Source of the DNA: Diphasiastrum complanatum
Lineage: Eukaryota > Streptophyta > Lycopodiopsida > Lycopodiales > Lycopodiaceae
Reading direction: 5' to 3'
Assembly: GCA_029204225.1 (NCBI GenBank)
Contig: CM055098.1
Location: forward strand, 9,033,746-9,097,745
DNA: 64,000 nt
Below the pieces are notes generated by a model. That model had not been told where the DNA came from. It saw nothing but the letters and a program-made list of their open reading frames with translations, and made no database searches. Position numbers and translations under genes: made by a program. Position 1 is the first letter of the stretch. The number at the start of each line of letters is the position of its first letter. This document shows, piece after piece, positions 55,749 to 64,000 of this stretch.

Positions 55749-58566
55749 ATTTGGAAACTATAACCCTTGCGCAAATCCATGCGTTCCAAGAGTTTTTTTT
55801 TGCCAAAAACAAAAATGAAAACGAAGACATGTATTGGGTTGTATCAATAAAGGTTTTAAAGCAACCAAAAAGAATGCTATTTTTATAACAAAGTAAAACA
55901 CAGGCATGGAAGAAAAAAATGCTTTAATAGTGTCTTCGAATAGTAGACGTGATAAAACACTTTGCTGATAGTAGTAAGGCTCATACCTGGATGTTGGTGG
56001 AAGTGTTTTCTTGTGAAGATGCCATGCAATATTTGCTATTATTATCTTTCATGCATTATCATAACAAGACTTTATCGATAAGTTACTATTATTATGGCAA
56101 GAATAGAGTTGAACAATTGCAGAACGTCATCAATTTATTGCCAATATTATCAATCAATGTATGATAGGACATAGCAACTTCTTCGTTTGTTCTATAGGAG
56201 CATAGGGTAGAAGTCTAGTACACGTGATCGGTGTAAGCTTCGATTCTATCAAATAATTAGAGTTACATCTCGATAACGTGTAATAGCAAACTGGAAATGG
56301 TGTGTTTAGCTAGAAGCAACAGTGGTGTAGTTATTGAGCTATCTATATGAAGCATTCAAAATGAGTATGCATGTTTCCATACAACTGTAACACTATTGAT
56401 AGTGTTCCCTTTGCTGTCTACCAGCGCATTTGTTCATAGATCAAGAAAAAATGTTAGATTATTAGTCAAGTGCGGCCATCGTTTGCCTATCATTGCATAC
56501 ATATCAGTCAAATGAAGAATTCAATTATACTAGTATAACACCACATTTAGATCCTTACCCAAATCATTTATAAGTTAATCCATAAATCTTCTATACAAAG
56601 ATTTGTTTACTCTGCAAGTATCTGTCAAAACAATACTTGATCATATGTTCATGTTCACCGACTAGGTTAAGTGCACCAGATAACCTTAGTAATTAGGATT
56701 ACACAGTAAATTCATACAAGATTAATCGTGCACATATGAGAATAATCTCACTATGACCCAGTACATAAACACATTCTTACCTGGCAGATTCCTCCAGAAC
56801 CCACATATGTTACTCACATATCTCACTGAGATCTTGTAACTCAGCTACAAAATATTTTCTATTCCTCATGAGTAAATAACATATCCAAAAAATCTCTGAG
56901 ACGAAAAAAATTTACTCTCAGCAGTTTTTCAATCCAACTTACCTCTAATTACATAATTCCTCCCACTAATTAACTCCTCTCTGATCCTAGTACTTAAACT
57001 AAGACTAGGTTGATCCAATATAGAACTCTCAGACTTAAATTCTGATCAAACTTACTTCGATTCAAATCAAAATGAAATTAGTAACTTTTGACATTTTTCT
57101 GTACTACTTATAGATAATGATTCAAATTCCAAACCTGTTCTAGTTCCAAATTGTCCACACAATCCCTAGAGAATTTCTCTTATTTCGAAAAGTTCCAATT
57201 AGGCATCTTACTTTGAATCTATCGAAAATTACTTTCAGACCACATCTCATTTCTATACCACAGTTGGTTCTTTTCCGACCGACCACAGATTCCCAAATAG
57301 AAATTTATCCCATCACTTCACCCCTTCTTTCAAAGAAATTAATCAATTTCAATAAAAGTTAACGGGAAAGATGATATATGAAAATATCTAAATCCAAGAA
57401 AAGTCAGTAATAAGTGCTTCCGCTAAAAGATTCACCCAATTACATACAGGACTTCTCCTTCAAATATTTTCAATCTGAGTGATAGAAGCTACTATTCCAT
57501 TGAAATCCATTTATGCAACAGAGATATTCTATGGTTTAAGAAATTGAAACATTTTAACCTTATAATTTATCTGAATTCCAAGTCTATTTACACAAGTAGT
57601 AAATTATATGACATAATAGTCTTTCAGAAGAATAACTTAATGCTGGAAAGAATCATATAAATCAGTTTGATATCCTATATTCGAGAAATTACTAAGAAGT
57701 AAAGGATTAATTAAGAAAGCGAGAAATAGATTTGAGGGCCTCTGATTTTGTAAATAATGAGATACCTCATTGGGATCTAGATTGAACCTCAAAATTTCCC
57801 AAAATACCCCACATTTGATCAAATGGTTTTCTTCTTTCCCATATCGCGACTAGATATCAAAACACACCATTGATCATCAGATCTTTATTATTATCTGTTA
57901 TTCTAGAGATCCACTGATCATCTAGCTGTCCTATAATCACTATAGGATCTTATCTCTTGTTCCCAAAACACTAGAGAATCCATTTATTTGGATGACTGGC
58001 ATGCCTATTAGATGAAAACCCAAAATCCACATCTTATTATGTGACTTAGACAAAAGAATTAACATGGTTCAATATTACATCATGATCCTTTCTAGTTAAT
58101 AATAAGCTTCAAACCCCTACTGATGCATCAAATCTAGGGACAAGCTTCTGTCAACTAACAGATCCAATGTAATCCACGTATCATATTCCACTTCTAACAA
58201 TACAATTAACATCCAAAACTACGGATAACTCAATGGTTACAAAAATATCAGTTATGAATTCAACTGAATGAATTCTAACCAGGAAATTAATAACTAGTAT
58301 TAAGCAATTATTTACAGGGATTACCAAAATTCTAATTGCGAAATACATTTCCCGATCACACTTACTACCTCTGATGTCCACTCTTCTTCCCTCCTCAGAA
58401 TTTTCATTTCCCTAAAAATCTATTTCAGCTAAGGTACCAAGAAGACGTAATGACATTAGTAAATGTTTAAAAAACTAATTACTGTAGGAAAAAGTCCGAA
58501 ACAATTTCATTTTTGTCCTATACCTGGGCTGAATATTTGATATATCAAAAATCACTTACTAGTATA

Positions 58567-59302
58567 TGTTGAATTCACACGTGTGGATTGTCCACAACAT
58601 GTACTTGTGATCTCCTAAGGTGTGTAGATGCACCAAGATCAAGACTAGATTGAGATTCAAGATCAATCTTGAATCCTATGGCAAAAACACACTACTACAT
58701 GCATTCAATCACTTCCAATTCTCACTCACACGTGTGGGAAGTATTCAAAAAATAATCTAAGTAAAAACAAGCTGCTCTCCTTGGGTAGAGAGAGAAAATG
58801 CATCATGAGCTCTCGGGTAGAGAGAGAAAGCTAGAAATCCAATAACTCACAAAATCCATGAAATCTCCAAATCAATTAACTTCAAAATGAGGAGTACAAT
58901 GATACTAGTAGGTCCACGAGCTACCACTATGCTTAACTATGATTGGACCATATTTTGTCACCTCTTGATCCTATTGGATCATTGATCTGTGCACCTCTTA
59001 ATTCTATTGGACTATATTCAAGCACACCTCAATTTCATATTGGACCTCACAAGGTTCCACCTCTAAATCCTATTGGACCTCTTGGAATTCATCAAACAAA
59101 AACTTTACACTTGTCTACACTCTAATTAGCAAGTGTTTAGCCTCTTACTCTATTTTGGCTCAATAGTGGCATTACAAGTGGAAATGCATAATTTGTCATC
59201 TATGCCAAATTTATTCCTATCAACATCCTACACCTAGATGATTGATGTAAAAAACATAAGACCCCTATATCTAGCATAGATAATCTTTTTCAATTCTTCA
59301 CA
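58567..59302 (-). repeat. 3' LTR of the copia element
   Basis: 736 bases. On the minus strand it starts TGTGAAGAATTG after the purine tract and ends AATTCAACA. Two CACACGTGTG palindromes with a G-box core (at about 58575 and 58726) and twin CTCTCTCTACCC tracts are present. It matches copies at 3781-4406 and 42538-43177. Confidence 0.88.
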
Positions 59303-59310
59303 CTCCTCCT
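59303..59310 (-). promoter_or_regulatory. Polypurine tract AGGAGGAG
   Basis: On the minus strand it touches the LTR start TGTGAAG. It primes plus-strand synthesis. Confidence 0.8.
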
Positions 59311-59320
59311 AAAAAATTAT

Positions 59321-60534
59321 CTATGAAGATTTGAGCATTGATCTTGATGTAACTCCAAGATTAGATCTATGCTTGATGAAAGCACTTTTGCTCAAAGGCT
59401 TGGTGAGTAGATCGGCAATACAAGAGGACGAGTTGACATGCTCCAAATAGATTTCTCCTCCAATAAGCTTTTCTCTCACAAAATGGTGTGCCACTTCTAT
59501 GTGCTTGCTTCTTGCATGAAATATGGGATTATTGGCAAGAGCTTGGGCCGAGATGTTATCACACTTGATCATTGGTAGATCATCCTCCTTGATGCACTTT
59601 AGTTCCATTAATAACCTCTTGATCCAAAGCACTTCTTTGGTAGTTGTAGTGAGTGCTTTGTACTCGGCCTCACATGAAGAGAGAGAGATAGTATCTTGCT
59701 TTTTGGAAAGCCAAGATATTAGATTGCCTCCAAGAAAGATAGTGTATGCACTAATAGACTTTCGATCCATCTTGTCACTTGCAAAGTCCAAATCCGAGTA
59801 GCCAATAATGGATAGATCTTCACTTTTATAGAGTAGACCATAATCAGAAGATGAAGATACATATCTTAGAATCCTCTTGGCCATCTTCCAATGATGGATC
59901 TTAGGATCTTGCATAAATTGACTCAATTTGTGCACACAAAAACTTAGATCGGGCCTAGTAATGGTAAGCCAAATCAAGGAGCCTACAAGACTCCTAAAAA
60001 GTGTGATGTCCTCAAAGGATCTCATCACCTTTATTAGGATCTTATACAATTTGCTCCATTGGAGTATCTATGCTCTTAGAATTTTCCATATGGAATTTTT
60101 TCAACATAGAGTGAGCATATCTAGATTGGCATATAAAGACATGATTTTCATAAAAATCAATTTCTAGGCCTAGGATGTAATGCATCTCTCCTAGATCTTG
60201 CATTTTAAACTCACATCCAAGTGCTACCTTGGTTTCATCAACTAGCTTGATACAACTTCCACAAAGAATAATGTCATCAACATAAATTAGAAGAATGACA
60301 GTATTGCTATCAACAAACTTTAGATACATGGAAGGATCATAGTCACTAAGAGTAAATCCTAGTGAGATAAAAAAAAGAATTAAGTCTTGAATATCATGAT
60401 CTTGGTGCTTGCTTGAGTCCATAAAGACTTTTGAAGAGCAAGCACACTTTGGACTCATCCTTGATGAATCCTTGAGGTTGTTCCATATAGATCTCCTCCT
60501 CAAGATAACCATTTACATCTAATTGGAGCACCTT
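59321..60534 (-). pseudogene. Copia RT (second half) and RNase H
   Basis: From the stop after ISLACFFK the frame continues as [20 protein letters not shown], with about 4-5 residues deleted before NGY. After a frameshift near 60410 comes VILLIYVDDIILCGSCIKLV (YVDD active site), QDLGEMHYILGLEIDFYENH. After another shift near 60045 comes FRSLVGSLIWLTITRPDLSF, YSDLDFASDKMDRKSISAYT, SLSSCEAEYKALTTTTKEVL and HARSKHIEVAHHFVREKLIG. It ends at 59321, 11 bases before the purine tract. Confidence 0.92.
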
Positions 60535-63201
60535 TCACTTGAAAAAACAAGCAAGAGAAATAAGAATTCTTATTGTCACCATCTTTGCAACGGGTGCAAA
60601 GGTCTCCTCATAATCAAGACCATAGATTTGAGCAAATCCTTTGGCACATAATCTTGCTTTATGCTTGTTGATGGTGCCATCATGATTGAACTTGATCCGA
60701 AATACCCACCTGCAACCAATCACATGCTTGTTGGATGGAGGATCCACAAGCTCCAAAGTATTGTTGGTGATCAATGCATCATACTCTTGCTTCATGGCAT
60801 CATACCACTCCTTGGTATTGAGTGCCTCTTGTACATTCTTTGGCTCTTCATGAGAGACATAAAAAACATAATTAGTGGAATCAAGATCCACTTGTTTGCC
60901 TTTGTCAACATATGAGAGCCTCTTAGGCTCGGATCTATCTCTCATGGATCTTCTTGGTGAGATAATCTGAGGAGAGTCTTCTTCAAATCTCGACCCCATC
61001 ACATCATGATTGTCTTCAAAATCAATAATTGATGATGCATCCATAGATTTCTTGATCTCGGCCTCTTCAAAAGATGAGTGTTGATCTTCATGAAAGACAA
61101 CATCTCTACTTTCAATAACTTGAGAAGTAGAGAGTATAAAGACTCTATAGGCCTTCTTGGTGGATGAGTATCCAACCATAATCCCTTTACATGCACTAAG
61201 ATCTTCCTTCTTCCTTGTTTCCAAGGGAATATGGACAAAGCATAAGCATCCAAAAACTCTAAGGTGATCAACCTTAGGCTTCTTCAAAAATAAGATTTCA
61301 TATGGTGACTTTCCTCCAAAAGCTATATGTGGGAGCCTATTGCAAAGATAATTTGCACAATTAATGGCTTCTCCCCAAAAATCTTTGGGCAAAGATGCCT
61401 CAATTCTCATAGATTTTGCACATTCACATAGAGATCTATTCTTTCTCTTGGCCACTCCATTTTGAGATGGAGAGTAGGCACAAGAGAACTCTCTTTTAAT
61501 GCCTTCAAGCTCACAAAAATCTTGAAATTTATTGGAGATATATTCACCACCTCCATCACTTCTAAGAGCTTTAATCTTGAATGAGAATTGCTTCTCTACA
61601 TAAGCTTTGAAAATAAGGAAATGATCAAATGCCATAGATTTAGAAGCAAGAAGATATATCCAAGTGAATCTTGTGTAATCATCAATGAAAGTAACAAAAC
61701 AAGTGGCTCCTCCTTTGCTTGTAGTTGATGAGAAATGCACATCCGAGTGGATTAACTCCAAAGGATGCTTGCTTTTGATAGAAGATCTTGTAAATGGCTT
61801 TTTGTGAGATTTAGCAATAGCACAAGCCTCACAAGGCTTGATCTTCTTGGAGAGTGACTTTGGCAAGCCAATAGCTTTGGATTCTTTGATCATAGAGAGC
61901 ATGGATTTGTAGTTGGGACGTCCCAACCTCCTATGCCATAATTCCTCCATAGAGAGCTTGTTCACAAGAGCAACATTACAAGCATTCACATACTCATTTG
62001 GATCTAGTTTATAGATGCCACCAAATCTAGATCCTAATGCAAGTATCTCATCATTCTTCTTGATAGTGCAAGTATCAACATTGAATTTTACATCAAGGCC
62101 ATTATCAAGCAATTGGCCAACACTAATAAGATTCTTGGTAAGCTTAGGTACATAAAGAACTTTAGAGGATGCAAGCTTCAAGGGAATGTTCCCTATGCCT
62201 TCAATAGGACATTCAAAATCATTTGCAGTGCATATTGATTTCTTGACTCCATCATAAGGTGCAATAGAAGAGAAAGAGTCCTTGGAGCTACACATATGTG
62301 AAGAGGCTCCACTATCAATATACCATAGGCCATCCTTCTTGAAAGGAGTAGATGAGAAACTAGAGACCATAAGAGATCCCTCTCCATCACTTGCAATAGT
62401 GTCTTCCTTCTCATTCGTAATGTTGGCTTGCTTGAGTTGATTCTTCTTCTTGAAGCAATTGGTGGCATAATGACCTTTCTTGCCACAATAAAAGCACTTG
62501 ATCTTCTTCTTCTTGAGCTTGGATGATGAAGCATTAGAGGAATCATCTTCCTCCTCATCTTTGTCTTTGGATTTGACTTTGTCCTTGCTTGAGGATTGTT
62601 GATGTTGGTTCTTGCTCCTCCCTTTGTGCTTATCCTTGGCAAAGAGAGCTTTGCCATCATTATGAGTGAGAGAAAGCTTGTCAATCCTCAAGAGCTTGTA
62701 CTCTTGTCTTGATTCTTCCGAAATTAGCACACTTTGGAGAGCCTCCAAACTTGGTAGCTCCTCCTTAATGGCATAGGATTGGACAAGGTTATCAAATTCA
62801 CTTCTCAAGCCATTGAGAATAACTTGAACTAGCTCATTTTGATTGATGGAATCACCAATACAAGCAAGTTCTCTATGAATATCTTTTACTCTCAAAACAT
62901 AACTAGATGCACTCTCATCACTCTTTTGGCTACTTTGAAAGATTTGATTTCTAAGAGTGAGAAGCCTAGAGGTATTCTAAGCCTCATAAATAGTCTTGAG
63001 ACAATCCTAAACTTCTTTGGTTGTTGTACAAGTACCTATCTCCCTCAATATCTCATTAGAGACATTCATCTTAATGTAGTGGAGAGCCATCCTAGCTCTC
63101 TTTTTGTATTTTTGAACCTCTTGAAGAACTTGTGGTTCTTCTTCAAGGCCAAGAACTGTGTCTGTCACGTCTTGAAGGATCAAGATGGACTCCATCCTCA
63201 T
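60535..63201 (-). pseudogene. Copia gag-protease-integrase-RT frame
   Basis: One frame from ATG 63201 to 60535 with only two stops (TAG at 63007 and one about 12 codons later). Gag: [40 protein letters not shown]. Zinc knuckle [14 protein letters not shown], protease [19 protein letters not shown], pre-integrase [15 protein letters not shown] with [10 protein letters not shown], integrase [43 protein letters not shown] and [10 protein letters not shown]. The usual NGVAERKNR has Glu as third catalytic residue; here it is Lys (AAG). RT begins [20 protein letters not shown]. The 786-codon tail (62895-60535) is fully open. Confidence 0.95.
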
Positions 63202-63472
63202 TTTTCAAATTGAATAGTTTGAAGTGGTCAATATTTCACTTGGTTCCAACAAGGATAAACCCATTGAAGACATTTAAAGTGAAGAAAACTCAAATGATGA
63301 ACAATAAATGTTGCTACACACTCTCAATAGGATCCAATAATAGAGTACTATCTCCTCCTATGAAAGATCTTGCAACTATTTGTGAATTGATTCTCACTAG
63401 CTACACAAATCTCTCTAAAACAAGATCTATTTCACATCAAATGATGGAGTATAGGCAAAGTTAGGATCAAAC
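63202..63472 (-). other. Leader remnant of the copia element
   Basis: Non-coding, 270 bases. No TGGTATCAGAGC-like site is present. The 5' LTR starts after CACGTGTG at 63481, so the PBS was probably lost with the LTR end. Confidence 0.55.
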
Positions 63473-63829
63473 ACTCTTAGCACGTGTGTCTTGATCCTAT
63501 TGGACCATTGATCCATGCACCTCTTAATTCTATTGGACTATATTCAAGCACACCTCAATTTCTTATTGGACCTCACAAGGTTCCACCTCTAAATCCTATT
63601 GGACCTCTTGGAATTCATCAAACAAAAGCTTTACACTTGTCTACACTCTAATTAGCACATGTTTAGCCTCTTACTCTATTTTGGCTCAATAGTGGCATTA
63701 CAAGTGGAAATGCATAATTTGCCATCTATGCCAAATTTATTCTTATCAACATCCTACACCTAGATGCTTGATGTAAAAAACATAAGACCCTTATATCTAA
63801 CATAGATAATCTTTTTCAATTCTTCACAG
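63473..63829 (-). repeat. 5' LTR of the copia element, internally truncated
   Basis: 63486-63829 matches 58964-59302. The part corresponding to 58580-58963 is missing; CACGTGTG at the joint also occurs near the outer LTR end, so a microhomology-type deletion is likely. The LTR end TTCACA is followed by GTATATGAAATAG outside. Confidence 0.82.
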
Positions 63830-64000
63830 TATATGAAATAGTACTAGTCTGATCTTTTGAATAAAATTCACCATAGGATTTTACTGGAAATGATATCAGT
63901 TATGTAATTCCTATTATTACAAATTTTCCAGTAAAATTGGACTGTTTTTTCCTTTTATTGACTGGCTTGGCATTACTCCGTTAATATTGACAAAACCTAT

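Larger units (their letters stand above)
54758..58566. other. LTR start, then long gene-free DNA
   Basis: Begins with the copia LTR start. Beyond about 54950 I find the inverted repeat 54955-55019, the direct repeat 55493-55748, and otherwise AT-rich DNA to 58566 without a recognisable gene. Some of it (56400-58500) has many short CT- and AA-rich words and may be a very old repeat. Confidence 0.55.
58567..63829 (-). mobile_element. Nearly complete copia retrotransposon (CACACGTGTG LTR family)
   Basis: Order on the minus strand: truncated 5' LTR (63473-63829), leader, gag-pol (63201-60535), RT/RNase H (60534-59321), polypurine tract, 3' LTR (58567-59302). The shared 340 bases of the LTRs differ at about 12 positions by eye (about 96% identical), so the insertion is moderately old. 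It is disabled by gag stops, two frameshifts in RT/RNase H, an integrase Glu-to-Lys change and the loss of the R/U5 half of the 5' LTR with the PBS. Target-site duplications could not be defined. Confidence 0.9.

Overview
The window is nuclear DNA of a land plant. It holds a PLS-type pentatricopeptide (PPR) gene, a plant receptor-like kinase with five GT-AG introns, many decayed Ty1/copia and Ty3/gypsy LTR retrotransposons with plant-type primer-binding sites, and long GA/CT and GT microsatellites. The PPR style and the density of old nested elements would fit a large seedless-plant (fern-like) genome, but that is an inference of low confidence. No prokaryotic feature, CRISPR array or rRNA was seen.

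Host genes. (1) 1-1374, minus: 5' part of a PPR gene, cut by the window edge and open throughout. (2) 32014-34378, minus: a complete 546-residue transmembrane receptor-like kinase in six exons, with GA/CT and AC microsatellites upstream. I support no other host gene.

Retroelements from left to right. 3781-5330: copia LTR plus gag remnant (plus). 5560-6370: LTR end, PBS and leader of another family, repeated at 38480-39560. 6857-7441: tandem repeat ending in a near-perfect hairpin. 8581-12294: a copia element whose 3' piece is inverted against its 5' half. 12320-15145: gypsy integrase, a TATA-bearing spacer and a decayed ORF (plus). 15146-16640: copia 3' end and LTR (minus). 16650-20835: a gypsy element (minus) with gag, protease, a coiled-coil ORF, a polypurine tract and an LTR. 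20836-24576: two copia fragments pointing away from each other. 24926-26200: gypsy LTR, PBS and leader. 28530-29569: LTR and PBS. 39561-40516: a second copy of the LTR plus the end of the coiled-coil ORF. 42538-46160: copia scraps. 46165-51480 and 51481-53520: two gypsy copies tail to tail. 53582-54741: copia LTR and RNase H pieces. 58567-63829: a nearly complete copia element with both LTRs, dead by stops, frameshifts and an integrase Glu-to-Lys change.

Best candidates for something new: (a) a gypsy lineage with an extra 3'-terminal coiled-coil/proline-rich ORF just before the polypurine tract, with TATA-bearing spacers seen downstream of pol in other copies; (b) the tail-to-tail gypsy pair, which forms a roughly 1-kb inverted repeat; (c) GAAGGTG-type motifs in tandem arrays inside unrelated LTRs. 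All coordinates and alignments were made by eye.
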